Source: a virus. Taken from it: a stretch of 49,097 nucleotides of DNA. The notes under the pieces are model-generated. The model saw only the letters and a list, made by a program, of their open reading frames with translations, ran no database searches and was not told the DNA's origin. Where the stretch lies: positions 1-49,097 of IMG/VR virus record IMGVR_UViG_3300033145_001073, one strand, 5' to 3'. The position numbers were made by a program, and so were the translations under genes. Below, one piece after another: positions 1-7,659 of the stretch (position 1 is its first letter; each line of letters begins with the position of its first letter).

Positions 1-297
1 AAACCACGTTATAGTCATATCGCTATAATGATATATCGGTAAAACAAGATACATAAAAATATCTATATCTGTATATTGGAATATTACGAAGGGGTATATA
101 AGGGTCATAGGAAAAGAAAGTATAGTACTATATATATATAATAATTAATCTTCATACACAAGCACGAACTCTTTTCTATTTTTGAATTTTTTTTCTGGAA
201 TTTTTTTACCAAAAACAACACAATAGTTATATTAATATATTTTTATATAGTGGTTTTCTTTTAAACTATGGATTCGTATTTATATGACAGTTTTCTA
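1..297. other. AT-rich intergenic left end, no gene seen
   Basis: No ORF with a ribosome-binding site is visible. The stretch is very AT-rich, with T-runs near 178-210 downstream of the leftward operon, but I find no stem next to them that would make a convincing terminator. A short piece near 246-275 resembles the end of the neighbouring Cys-rich gene around 582-600 and may be a worn duplication. Confidence 0.5.
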
Positions 298-570
298 TTA
301 TTCATAACAATCCCCCGATGTTAAATTTTCGTTAGCCGCATTACCCTTATCATCGGCTTTCCTATTCCATGCTTTTATTATCATATCAATACTATAATTC
401 CGATATTCAGGAAACCTTCCTATTATTGCATGACAAATATCGCATTCGGCATAATATTCACCATAAAAATTATGGAAATAAATTCTAGCTTTCCCCCCAC
501 AAAATGGACATGGTTTTAATTCATCTGGACTACAAACAATTGTCCCATTCAATACTGTTTTTTTTTTCAT
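298..570 (-). CDS. Lar-like restriction alleviation zinc protein
   Basis: A 90-aa protein with the pattern of the Lar/restriction-alleviation family: LKPCPFCGGKA near residues 18-28, then YYAECDICHA near 39-48, and a closing KAWNRKA. The two CxxC pairs should bind one zinc. Family members are small phage or prophage proteins linked to easing host type I restriction; that role is inferred here from the motif only. The ATG lies 3 nt past the TAG stop of the upstream gene, with GAGGT as ribosome-binding site, so the two are translationally coupled. Confidence 0.7.
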   Translation of the reverse strand: MKKKTVLNGTIVCSPDELKPCPFCGGKARIYFHNFYGEYYAECDICHAIIGRFPEYRNYSIDMIIKAWNRKADDKGNAANENLTSGDCYE

Positions 571-573
571 TTT

Positions 574-1044
574 CTACCTCATAGTGTTTTCTTTTAAAAT
601 ACGGCACCAGCACAACGTTGGTGCATAATATAATTTATAATGCTTACACCCTATAATAAAAAACACACCCTGCGATTTAGGCAACCACAAATTTTCCACC
701 CCAGATTTATTTTTAGGTAAATAGATAATTGTATCATCATCTAATATGCTTGGTTGACTATCTGGGGATATGAATAGAAATTTAAAGTTTTCAGCATACT
801 CACAATTAAAATATTTTCTACTACTATTATGCACACACGATTCACAGATACATGCTGGTCGTTCTACCGCCAACTGTTCTGTGTCTTTTCGATGTATCCC
901 ATCATCCCCAAAACAACCACACACATATATTACTATACCATTATCTTCACACACATTATATAATTTTTTATAAATACTACATTCTTTTTTCATGTCACAT
1001 TCTTTACAAACACCGGCGATATAATTAATTGCTTCTTCCTTCAT
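574..1044 (-). CDS. Cys-rich small protein, family A (copy 1)
   Basis: About 156 aa. I chose the ATG at 1044 because GGGAG sits just upstream; an in-frame ATG at 1071 lacks this. Cysteines are arranged as CKECDMKKEC near the N-terminus, CICESC in the middle and GCKHYK near the C-terminus. The same layout recurs in the genes at 1441-1947 and 1919-2299, so the three look like diverged paralogs. A zinc-binding role is plausible. The function is unknown. The stop is TAG, directly before the Lar-like gene. Confidence 0.6.
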   Translation of the reverse strand: MKEEAINYIAGVCKECDMKKECSIYKKLYNVCEDNGIVIYVCGCFGDDGIHRKDTEQLAVERPACICESCVHNSSRKYFNCEYAENFKFLFISPDSQPSILDDDTIIYLPKNKSGVENLWLPKSQGVFFIIGCKHYKLYYAPTLCWCRILKENTMR

Positions 1045-1080
1045 TTTTAATCTCCCGTATTTATTTATCACTATATTTTA

Positions 1081-1239
1081 CTAATCCTTCTTACTTTTCT
1101 TTACAACTTCTGTATATAATACACCGCAATGTTTACATATATAAATATATATAATTTCATTCAGTGTTTCTGCCCTATAAAATACTTTAGTTTTATCACA
1201 TAGAAAATTAGTATATTCTAATGGTTCGTGTTTACACAT
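1081..1239 (-). CDS. Small zinc-ribbon-like protein, 52 aa
   Basis: A short ORF beginning MCKHEPLEY and carrying CKHCG near residue 35, so it has four Cys in two groups (C2, C14, C35, C38) that could bind zinc. Its ATG overlaps the TGA of the preceding gene (ATGA), which is typical of a coupled operon gene. It ends in TAG followed directly by TAA. No function is recognised. Confidence 0.55.
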   Translation of the reverse strand: MCKHEPLEYTNFLCDKTKVFYRAETLNEIIYIYICKHCGVLYTEVVKKSKKD

Positions 1240-1421
1240 CATTTTTTCCTTTCCCGTTTTGGATACAAATAATCCAACATTTCTTCTGGATAGTTGGTTT
1301 TAATATACCTATCAATTGCATTGATTTTATACTCTATTGCATTTAACTTAGCAATTATTTCCACACGGTTGTTATAGTATTGGCTTTTATTACCTTTTTG
1401 TAAAATATCATTTTTTTTCAT
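1239..1421 (-). CDS. Small hypothetical protein, 60 aa
   Basis: The start is the ATG at 1421, preceded by AGGGGAAA. The product is a short, Lys/Asn/Tyr-rich, probably helical polypeptide ending KRERKK. It overlaps the next gene by ATGA and lies in the same leftward operon as the Cys-rich proteins. I do not recognise it. Confidence 0.5.
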   Translation of the reverse strand: MKKNDILQKGNKSQYYNNRVEIIAKLNAIEYKINAIDRYIKTNYPEEMLDYLYPKRERKK

Positions 1422-1440
1422 AATCAAATTTCCCCTTATA

Positions 1441-1947
1441 CTATGTAGTGCTGGATATGACATCAGATTTCCTTTCTCGTATATTAGAATTATTTAAACT
1501 ATTTTCTTGTAAATCGGTTTTTTGTTTTGGTTTATAATGTTTACAATCAACAAGAAATACCGAATCTGGATATTTACCCGATAACAACCGAAAAAGTTTT
1601 ATACTATTAGTATATTTACAATCAATTAGCATATTATTATCAATAGAAACAAAGCTTAGTAAATAACTTTTTTCAGTATGCCTATACCCAATATTATGTT
1701 CGCAAAAATAACATTTATTAAAGTCCCAGCGATAGAGCATACCTCCACCATCGCAATTCCCAATAAATATCCTTATACCATTTTTCTTACATAGTTTACG
1801 CAATGCTTTTTTTAACGTACATGTTTTAGATATTGTGCAATAATCACATACTCCCAATATGGTTCTTGTGTTGCAATTTCCTTTTTTTCTATCACAAAAT
1901 TCTTTTAACCCACATTTGTCACACAATCCCTGTATGGTTTTCATCAC
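1441..1947 (-). CDS. Cys-rich small protein, family A (copy 2)
   Basis: 168 aa. It starts CDKCGLKEFC, followed by CDYCTISKTC, then CYFCEHN, and near the C-terminus DCKY...IKLFRLL and VDCKHYK. These match the spacing in the genes at 574-1044 and 1919-2299. Repeated CxxC...C units suggest zinc binding. It overlaps the upstream gene by 29 nt, and the stop is TAG. The function is unknown. Two adjacent ATG codons can serve as start, and I cannot choose between them. Confidence 0.6.
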   Translation of the reverse strand: MMKTIQGLCDKCGLKEFCDRKKGNCNTRTILGVCDYCTISKTCTLKKALRKLCKKNGIRIFIGNCDGGGMLYRWDFNKCYFCEHNIGYRHTEKSYLLSFVSIDNNMLIDCKYTNSIKLFRLLSGKYPDSVFLVDCKHYKPKQKTDLQENSLNNSNIRERKSDVISSTT

Positions 1948-2299
1948 TAACAGTTTCCTTTTTTCTTGTTACAAAATGTTTACAATCAACTACATACATA
2001 TCTCTTATATCCGTATTGGTCAACATACATAACAACTTTATTTTTTTCATATATTTACAGTCTATATTACCCATTAAATACAAACAGTCTTGTAATGTGG
2101 AATTATTATTACACTCATTACATAAAATTTTTAATTGATGAACATTATATTCGGGTATATTATCTTTATCAACATATTTATTGCACCACGCCATATTAAT
2201 TTTTACACCATATCTACTATATATTGTATCAATAATCTTATTTATATAACACTGTTTATTTATACCACAATAAAAACAGCTCCTTTTTTCTACCGACAT
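1919..2299 (-). CDS. Cys-rich small protein, family A (copy 3)
   Basis: 126 aa. It begins with CFYCGINKQC, has CNECNNN in the middle, and ends with DCKYMKKIKLLCML and VDCKHF. The CxxC-x6-C opening and the DCK[YH] close are shared with its two downstream neighbours. The IKL.CML segment also recurs in two rightward genes (5215-5487 and 5491-5811). AAGGAATT precedes the ATG. Probably a zinc protein of unknown function. Confidence 0.6.
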   Translation of the reverse strand: MSVEKRSCFYCGINKQCYINKIIDTIYSRYGVKINMAWCNKYVDKDNIPEYNVHQLKILCNECNNNSTLQDCLYLMGNIDCKYMKKIKLLCMLTNTDIRDMYVVDCKHFVTRKKETVSDENHTGIV

Positions 2300-2331
2300 T
2301 ATAATTCCTTAATATAAGTAACCGTTTTAAT

Positions 2332-2982
2332 TTATTCCCAACTCTCGGTTTCATCGGCGTCTGATTTTAAATTAGCGTTTGTAATATTATCAACACTTGG
2401 TTGTGGCTTAACGCTGAGATTATTATCAGAAATTTTTCCTACTTTAATTTTTTGCACGGTTTCTCGCCTGCTGATTTCAGCTTTAAGCTTACCGGCAGTT
2501 TTACCTTTATCTAAATCATCCAAATTTTTGTCCTTATCGGTATTGGGTTCTGCAATAAGTTCACCAGAAGTATCACGTATTGATTTAAAATATTCGCCAA
2601 GAATTTTCATATACGCTTCTTCGGTATCAGGTATTTTACCAACTTTTTTACCCTGGCGTTTCATTTCCAGAGCATATAGTTGTTTGGCATAAGACTGGCA
2701 ATAACCTATAATGGCTTCCAACACGATTTCGTATTTTTCTATTTTTGTAACACGAGCCAATTCGCCGATAAAGTAATCACACCATAACGGTACTTCTTTT
2801 TCCATAGGCATACTCAATGCCCAATATTTTAGTATATCACCATTACTGGTTTTATTCCTAAATTGTCGCATTTTCAGATAGGCATATAAATCTTCAGGCA
2901 CATTATTTACACGGAAATAAACACGATTGTCTGCCTGTGTAACAAATGTTTTAGTTTTGGATTGAGTTTTTTTGAAATTCAT
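2332..2982 (-). CDS. Hypothetical protein, first gene of leftward operon
   Basis: 216 aa. The first ~130 residues look helical and mildly basic (VPEDLYAYLKMRQFRNKTSNGD), while the C-terminal third is polar and low-complexity (rich in K, D, S, N). AAAGGA lies upstream of the ATG. It is the promoter-proximal gene of the leftward block, a common place for a regulator or host-takeover factor, but no domain is recognised. Confidence 0.55.
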   Translation of the reverse strand: MNFKKTQSKTKTFVTQADNRVYFRVNNVPEDLYAYLKMRQFRNKTSNGDILKYWALSMPMEKEVPLWCDYFIGELARVTKIEKYEIVLEAIIGYCQSYAKQLYALEMKRQGKKVGKIPDTEEAYMKILGEYFKSIRDTSGELIAEPNTDKDKNLDDLDKGKTAGKLKAEISRRETVQKIKVGKISDNNLSVKPQPSVDNITNANLKSDADETESWE

Positions 2983-3077
2983 TTTTGGCTAATCCTTTCG
3001 GTTTTGGGATAATTGATATAAATATTTATATGTATTATATTCTATATTCCTATTTGTTTTGCGTTGCGAAACCATTA

Positions 3078-3086
3078 TGGTATAAT
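3078..3086 (+). promoter_or_regulatory. Possible extended -10 promoter
   Basis: TGG followed by TATAAT matches the extended -10 consensus TGnTATAAT; no good -35 is seen. It would drive a short basic ORF (MKKARRKYKKL) starting near 3100, or simply the control-region transcript. Confidence 0.3.
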
Positions 3087-3330
3087 ATAACGCTTCAGAA
3101 TGAAAAAAGCAAGAAGAAAATATAAAAAACTTTAATATATTAAAGTATTAAATACATTCTAACTATTTATTTTGTGTCACGAGACCTTATAGAAGAAAAT
3201 ATAAAGAATGTGAAAGAGTTTAAACCGTTGTTTTATATGGAACAATTACATTATCACTATATGAAAGATACTTTAATATAGTTATATATAAGCATATTAG
3301 GAACAAATAGTTGGGTGGTGTTTTTGGTGC

Positions 3331-3447
3331 TGTATGACGATATGACATGGCGTCTTAATAACTACCTTTATTCAGTATTTCATAAAATAAACTACACTAT
3401 TAGTGAAGAAATGTAGTTATTAAAGGGTAGCGTCATATCGTATGACA
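3331..3447. repeat. Long imperfect inverted repeat
   Basis: The left arm (3331-3366) and right arm (3412-3447) are imperfect reverse complements; both contain CGATATGAC and TAATAACTAC or their complements. The arms are about 45 nt apart. The element TCATATCG also appears near position 15. A binding site array or an origin structure are both possible. Confidence 0.5.
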
Positions 3448-3599
3448 GAGGTAAATATAGGGTTTAAAGCATTGGAAAATATATGGATAGTGAAAACTAT
3501 ATTAGAGTATCTTCTATATAATGATAAACAGATAAACAAGTAAATACGGTAAGTTACATGTATAATAGAAAAAAAGTTTCATATATTAAAAGAAATATC

Positions 3600-3628
3600 T
3601 TGACAAGCTTGAGCTTTTTGATTATATT
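3600..3628 (+). promoter_or_regulatory. Sigma70-type promoter P1
   Basis: TTGACA (3600-3605), exactly 17 nt, then TATATT (3623-3628). Unlike its relatives, the -35 is preceded by TATC rather than CAAC. The downstream sequence GGGAACCGC resembles GGGAACGCC after P2. Confidence 0.7.
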
Positions 3629-3677
3629 AAAGGGAACCGCAAAAGATATATATAATTAAAAGTTTTTCAGAAATAAC

Positions 3678-3706
3678 TTGACAGGATGCTATTTAAGTAT
3701 TATCTT
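3678..3706 (+). promoter_or_regulatory. Sigma70-type promoter P2
   Basis: TTGACA (3678-3683), 17 nt, TATCTT (3701-3706), with AACTTG across the -35. It lies about 30 nt upstream of the HNH endonuclease start at 3737 and would drive it. Confidence 0.7.
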
Positions 3707-3736
3707 TACAGGGAACGCCGAAAAGAAGGTGGTGCT

Positions 3737-4207
3737 ATGAAGAGATTTTAGGATAAAGTTGTTAAAAAGGAAAATGGTTGTTGGGAATGGATTGGTGCAA
3801 AGCAAAATAAGGGCTATGGCAGAATAAAAGTAAATAAAAAATTAGTTAGTGCACACAGATTATCTTGGGAGTTATATTATGGCGAAATTCCCAATGGGAT
3901 GTTTATTTGCCATCATTGTGATAATCCATCGTGTGTAAACCCAGAACATTTATTTATTGGTACTCGTTCTGAAAATATGAAAGATGCTTATAAGGAAGGT
4001 AGGGTTCATATGCCAACAAATGGTCACGTTTTCCAAAATGGTCACATACCAAGTAATAGAAAATTAAGTACAGATAGAGCCAAAGAAATAAAAGAAATTA
4101 TAAGAAATAGGTGTAAGAAAAGTTTATATGTATTGTCTAATGAGTTAAATGTTAGTATAGGTATTTTAAAAAGAATAAGTTGTGGGGTAAGTTATAGAAA
4201 CGTGTAA
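3737..4207 (+). pseudogene. HNH endonuclease with amber codon 5
   Basis: From the ATG at 3737 (AAGAAGGT ribosome-binding site) the frame reads MKRF, TAG, DKVVKKENGCWEWIGAK, and then runs open to TAA. It contains an HNH_3-type core, CHHCDNPSCVNPEHLFIGT, followed by SENMKDAYKEGR and a C-terminal helix-turn-helix-like stretch. Related phage endonucleases read RFW-x-KV here, so the amber sits where Trp (TGG) is expected: probably a point mutation, or a codon read through at low level. Initiation at the next in-frame ATG (3899) would lose the N-terminal CWEW/AHRLSWE part. Probably a free-standing homing endonuclease. Confidence 0.7.
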
Positions 4208-4274
4208 TTTTGCTATCCAGACCAATTATTAACCACTATTATAAAGTTGTGTGTACCAATTATAAAAAAACAAC

Positions 4275-4303
4275 TTGACAGGATTGTGTTGATATATTAT
4301 ATT
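4275..4303 (+). promoter_or_regulatory. Sigma70-type promoter P3 for a small RNA
   Basis: AAACAACTTGACA with TTGACA at 4275-4280, 17-nt spacer, TATATT at 4298-4303. The next feature downstream is a terminator near 4387, so the product would be a short RNA. Confidence 0.7.
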
Positions 4304-4309
4304 AATTAT

Positions 4310-4387
4310 TAGGTCAATTTGCGACATTCAGCCCTATGCAGTACACATTGCCAATCATTCAGGTAATGTCGAGCCATAGGGTTTTTG
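4310..4387 (+). ncRNA. Candidate small RNA with own promoter and terminator
   Basis: A transcript from P3 would run about 75 nt to a stem CCCTATG (4332-4338) / CATAGGG (4375-4381) followed by TTTTT. Inside it are an inner hairpin CATTGCC/GGTAATG and a second pairing option, CGACATT (4322-4328) with AATGTCG (4365-4371), which crosses the terminator stem to give pseudoknot topology. There is no ORF with a ribosome-binding site. It could be a regulatory RNA or a leader that attenuates transcription into the main operon. Confidence 0.5.
4332..4387 (+). terminator. Rho-independent terminator upstream of P4
   Basis: A 7-bp stem CCCTATG/CATAGGG enclosing a smaller 7-bp hairpin, followed by TTTTTG. 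It separates P3 from P4. Confidence 0.65.
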
Positions 4388-4407
4388 TATTTTGCAAAAA
4401 AAACAAC

Positions 4408-4436
4408 TTGACAAAAGCGTTTTTATTTCTTATGTT
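4408..4436 (+). promoter_or_regulatory. Sigma70-type promoter P4 for main rightward operon
   Basis: AAACAACTTGACA with TTGACA at 4408-4413, 17 nt, TATGTT at 4431-4436. It is the last promoter before the long gene run that begins at 4514. Confidence 0.7.
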
Positions 4437-4513
4437 GGTTAGCAGTAAAATGAAATATGAAAACAGCGGGGGAACAGGGAAACTCAAAAAACACACAAAA
4501 AGGGGGTTTTAAA

Positions 4514-4738
4514 ATGTCACTGATTGAAATAGTATTAAGGGGTTTGGGCAGTTTTTGTTTAGCATCATTTTGCTTTGGTCTTTCATTTGATATATGGTTG
4601 AAAGTTCATTATTATTGGGATAACCCATTATTATTCAGTATGGCAAAACGTATTGTGCGTACATTGCTATATGTGCCGGTAGGGTTTTTACCATTAGTTA
4701 TTGGTGTAATTGCTATTTTACAAATTTGGGGAATATAA
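4514..4738 (+). CDS. Small membrane protein, 74 aa
   Basis: The start is the ATG at 4514 because AAAGGGGG stands directly upstream; an earlier in-frame ATG (4457) has no such site. Two hydrophobic segments are visible, around residues 8-28 and 50-72 (LLYVPVGFLPLVIGVIAIL), so it is probably a two-span inner-membrane protein. It is the first gene of the rightward operon. The function is unknown. Confidence 0.55.
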   Translation: MSLIEIVLRGLGSFCLASFCFGLSFDIWLKVHYYWDNPLLFSMAKRIVRTLLYVPVGFLPLVIGVIAILQIWGI

Positions 4739-4757
4739 AGACAGTAGGGGATAAAAA

Positions 4758-5213
4758 ATGGAGAGTGTATTTGATTTTGCCGAGAAATTGTCCGCAGGTG
4801 AAATGGCAAATAACCCAATGACATTCAGCGAGTTCCAGAAAAATACCATAAAGAATTTATCAAATTTGTCTGGTGGTTTATCCATCGAACCAATAGATAT
4901 TGCGATACGATTTGCGTGTGAAGTTGGCATTATATTCAATATTGTCAATGAGCGGAATAATCCCAATGTGGAGGCAACGCCAATGGCTAATTTAAATATG
5001 GCTAAATCGCTGGGTAATATGCTAAGGGATATTTGTATTATGGCGGGTAATTATGGATATACGCTAGGGTATGTGAGTAATAAGGCTGGAAAAATAGAAT
5101 TAAAGGAATTTGTGTATCCGAAGGGATTGGATAAAAGCGCTGATGTAAAAGAAGCGAACGCTGAAATTATAGAATCTGTTAAAAAGAAAAAACCGAAAGA
5201 AGAGGATTGGTAA
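4758..5213 (+). CDS. Hypothetical protein, 151 aa
   Basis: AGGGGAT precedes the ATG. The protein is soluble, mixed alpha-type, with a lysine-rich tail (KKKKPKEEDW). No domain is recognised. It is closely packed with the genes on both sides (1-2 nt gaps), so it is part of the early operon. Confidence 0.6.
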   Translation: MESVFDFAEKLSAGEMANNPMTFSEFQKNTIKNLSNLSGGLSIEPIDIAIRFACEVGIIFNIVNERNNPNVEATPMANLNMAKSLGNMLRDICIMAGNYGYTLGYVSNKAGKIELKEFVYPKGLDKSADVKEANAEIIESVKKKKPKEEDW

Positions 5214-5214
5214 G

Positions 5215-5487
5215 ATGGTTGATACTACTGGTTTTGTAACATATGATACGGGCATAACAACTACTTTCATTTCTGATAATCCAAATATTGTTTATGAACC
5301 GTATGATTGTAGGGATTGGTCTGTACCAGCAATTACAACCACATTATATCCTTTTGTTCCTATACATCTTTGTGAAAGTTGTAAAAACAGAAATAATTGC
5401 GTTGTGATGAAATCTATTAAACTACGATGTATGTTGGCTGGTGATATAGAATTTACGATAACGAAATGTAAGGAGTATAAAGGATAA
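5215..5487 (+). CDS. Small Cys protein, family B (copy 1)
   Basis: 90 aa. The C-terminal half has CESCKNRNNC followed by KSIKLRCML and a final KCKEYK. This block recurs in the next gene and echoes the C-terminal part of the leftward Cys-rich genes (IKLLCML...DCKHF). It is probably a zinc-binding module. The first ~50 residues are not conserved. The function is unknown. Confidence 0.6.
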   Translation: MVDTTGFVTYDTGITTTFISDNPNIVYEPYDCRDWSVPAITTTLYPFVPIHLCESCKNRNNCVVMKSIKLRCMLAGDIEFTITKCKEYKG

Positions 5488-5490
5488 AGA

Positions 5491-5811
5491 ATGGCTGCTA
5501 CTTGGAATATACCATATAATGGGTATGGTACAAGATTGTCGTGCTGTGAATATTGCAAACAACGAGATTGTTGTGCTTTTTTAAAATCTATCAAATTGCG
5601 ATGTATATTATTCGGCGATGTAGAATTTAATATTACTAAATGTGAACATTGTAAATTTGATAAAAAGAGTTATGATGTGGTATTACAGGAACAAATGCAG
5701 ATGGCATTTGAAAGGTTACAAAAACAAGATGTTGAAGAACCGTATCGGTTGATTACTAGCGATGAATATGCAAAATATTTGAATGAATATAATAAGGATA
5801 AGACAAAATGA
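5491..5811 (+). CDS. Small Cys protein, family B (copy 2)
   Basis: 106 aa, AAAGGA before the ATG. It carries CEYCKQRDCC, KSIKLRCILFGD and KCEHCKFD, clearly a tandem paralog of the preceding gene, with an extra polar C-terminal tail. Its TGA overlaps the ATG of the HAD gene (ATGA), indicating translational coupling. Confidence 0.6.
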   Translation: MAATWNIPYNGYGTRLSCCEYCKQRDCCAFLKSIKLRCILFGDVEFNITKCEHCKFDKKSYDVVLQEQMQMAFERLQKQDVEEPYRLITSDEYAKYLNEYNKDKTK

Positions 5812-6305
5812 ACCCAATAGAGCAATCATTACAGCAATTGCCGTATGTGGCATTTGACCTTGATGGTACGCTTGCCGAATTTGATTTTGAGAAATGGTCG
5901 AAAGATACAGGCTATATAGGTAAACCGATACAGCGTGTTATGGATATGATAAAGGGATATATAGCTAAGGGTGTTGATGTGAAAATATTTACAGCACGGG
6001 CGGAATTTGAGGCAGATAGGGCTAATATTGCAAAATGGTTGGTGGATAATGGATTGCCAGAGCTTGAGATAACGAATGTGAAAACATATGCGATGGTGAA
6101 GTTATATGATGATAATTGCGTGCAGATATTTAGTAATCAGGGAATTGGATATAACGATATATTTACTACTATTGTTCAGCCGATTGTAAAAATGAATAAG
6201 GCGGATGTGATGAAAAGAATGGATAAGATTGCCAAGAGCAGTGCTGAGGGCAGAGCGTTAGCAAAAGTGTTAGAACGGTTATTTAAATTCGTGGAATGGA
6301 TATAA
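5808..6305 (+). CDS. HAD-superfamily hydrolase
   Basis: 165 aa. Motif I is FDLDGT at residues 16-21 with the nucleophile and acid/base Asp pair (D17, D19). IFTARA further on fits motif II (Thr), and KLYDDN near residue 100 fits motif IV with acidic residues. This points to a Mg-dependent phosphohydrolase of the haloacid dehalogenase fold, short and without an obvious large cap. The substrate is unknown; phage relatives include nucleotide and polynucleotide phosphatases. The start overlaps the preceding stop. Confidence 0.75.
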   Translation: MNPIEQSLQQLPYVAFDLDGTLAEFDFEKWSKDTGYIGKPIQRVMDMIKGYIAKGVDVKIFTARAEFEADRANIAKWLVDNGLPELEITNVKTYAMVKLYDDNCVQIFSNQGIGYNDIFTTIVQPIVKMNKADVMKRMDKIAKSSAEGRALAKVLERLFKFVEWI

Positions 6306-6323
6306 TAGAATGGGGGGTTTGAT

Positions 6324-6758
6324 ATGAAAATTGTAATTAACAGATGTTATGGTGGTTATGGTTTAAGCCATAAGGCGGTAATAGAGTATGCTAAATTGGT
6401 TGATATTAAGTTATATGCATATATTTCTGATGGTGAAATTACTGCAAGTTCCGATAAAAATAAATATAGATTATTTGTGGGTGGCAAAAGAGATGGGTGG
6501 GCTGTAATTCATTATGTGAAGAGAAAATTAAAAGATGGGGAAGATATAGACGATGTTGGCGATAATGATTATTTTTCAGAAGGAGATATACCGAGAAATG
6601 ATTTATATTTAGTAAAAGTTGTTGAGGAATTGGGTGTAAAAGCAAATGGTAATTATGCTAAATTAAAGATTGTTGAAATTCCAGATAATGTTGAATGGCA
6701 AATAGAGAAATATGATGGTATGGAATGGGTTGCCGAAAAGCATAGAAAATGGTTATAG
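6324..6758 (+). CDS. Conserved phage protein (INRCYGGYGLS type)
   Basis: 144 aa. It begins MKIVINRCYGGYGLS and ends with LKIVEIPDNVEW...YDGMEWVAEKHRKW, a sequence signature I recognise from many unrelated phage genomes, where it is annotated as hypothetical. A strong GGGGGG-type ribosome-binding site precedes the ATG. The biochemical role is unknown. The stop is TAG, in frame with the next gene. Confidence 0.65.
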   Translation: MKIVINRCYGGYGLSHKAVIEYAKLVDIKLYAYISDGEITASSDKNKYRLFVGGKRDGWAVIHYVKRKLKDGEDIDDVGDNDYFSEGDIPRNDLYLVKVVEELGVKANGNYAKLKIVEIPDNVEWQIEKYDGMEWVAEKHRKWL

Positions 6759-6776
6759 CAAAACAGGGGGGTGGAT

Positions 6777-7094
6777 ATGGGGATATATGAAAAATTAAAT
6801 GATATTATGAAAGAATCTTATCCAGAGATATATAAAAAAATAATCAGCAATGATTATATATATGGAATTGTATTTACAGATGAGTATAAGTTTATACAGC
6901 ATGTAATTAATTATTTTTCTAATATTTCTCAAATGAAGAATTATGGTGTTTTTGAGTTAGAAAAAATTATTGTAGATGATGGTAGGTGTCGTGTTTTGGT
7001 TATTATAGATAATTGGAATAAGGATGAATTTGTGTTAGAACAAGAAAAGTGTTTTAAGTTTGCACTTCAAGAATATCTAAAGGTTTATGGATAA
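6777..7094 (+). CDS. Hypothetical protein, 105 aa
   Basis: I took the ATG at 6777, since AGGGGGGTGG lies just upstream; a GTG at 6771 is the alternative. The protein is acidic and aromatic-rich (many Y, F), with no motif I know. It is in the early operon. Confidence 0.5.
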   Translation: MGIYEKLNDIMKESYPEIYKKIISNDYIYGIVFTDEYKFIQHVINYFSNISQMKNYGVFELEKIIVDDGRCRVLVIIDNWNKDEFVLEQEKCFKFALQEYLKVYG

Positions 7095-7154
7095 TGGTAC
7101 TGATAATAGTTATATAAATTATATTATAATAATAAAACAGGAGGGGGTTTCAAA

Positions 7155-7508
7155 ATGAATGATGGAATTATGGTTGATGTACATCAGACAGGTTATACTG
7201 ATGGTTATGATATTTTTTTTTATTACAAATCTTATGATGGTATGTATATTGCACAAAAATCGCAAAATGGTGTGTTGCGTTACAAAAAGTATGAGCGTGG
7301 TGCTAAGTTAGAGCATCCCACTATAATATTAACACACGATGAGATAAATGCATTTGCCGAAGCATTAGATAAAATCAATGTAAAAATTGAAAGCGATTCT
7401 GTTTTAAAGGGCAAGTATGAGTCAACATTTTTGCATTTAAATGATATGAGAAAAATAGTCAGTAAAAATTTAAATGTAATATTAGATGATATAAAGAAAC
7501 CAGAATAA
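7155..7508 (+). CDS. Hypothetical protein, 117 aa
   Basis: A strong site ACAGGAGGGGG precedes the ATG. The N-terminal half is Tyr-rich and beta-like (SYDGMYIAQKSQNGVLRYKK) and the C-terminal half is helical. It is preceded by a ~28-nt AT-rich leader that recurs before the next genes. The function is unknown. Confidence 0.6.
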   Translation: MNDGIMVDVHQTGYTDGYDIFFYYKSYDGMYIAQKSQNGVLRYKKYERGAKLEHPTIILTHDEINAFAEALDKINVKIESDSVLKGKYESTFLHLNDMRKIVSKNLNVILDDIKKPE

Positions 7509-7542
7509 TTATAATATAACAATAAAACAGGAGGGGGTCAAA

Positions 7543-7659
7543 ATGAAATTAGAAAAAGTTATTAAAAAGATGAAAATTGAGGTTGAGAGGAATGCTGAGA
7601 AGAATGCTGGTCATTCTAAACGTGTTGGGTTTTTAAGGAGAATTTTCGGTAATGGTTAA
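7543..7659 (+). CDS. Small basic protein, 38 aa
   Basis: A short ORF (MKLEKVIKKMKIEVERN...) with a near-perfect ACAGGAGGGGG site 5 nt before its ATG and the same leader as 7155. It is helical and strongly basic, ending RRIFGNG. The stop overlaps the next start by 8 nt. The strong translation signal is the main reason to believe it. Confidence 0.6.
   Translation: MKLEKVIKKMKIEVERNAEKNAGHSKRVGFLRRIFGNG

Larger units (their letters stand above)
2983..3736. other. Control region between divergent operons
   Basis: About 750 nt without a convincing gene. It holds an extended -10 element (TGGTATAAT, 3078-3086, rightward), a 16-nt palindrome CTTTAATATATTAAAG near 3131-3146, a long imperfect inverted repeat (3331-3447) and two strong rightward promoters (3600-3628 and 3678-3706). 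I did not find a clear leftward promoter for the genes below 2982. The layout would suit a regulatory switch or a replication origin. Confidence 0.5.
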
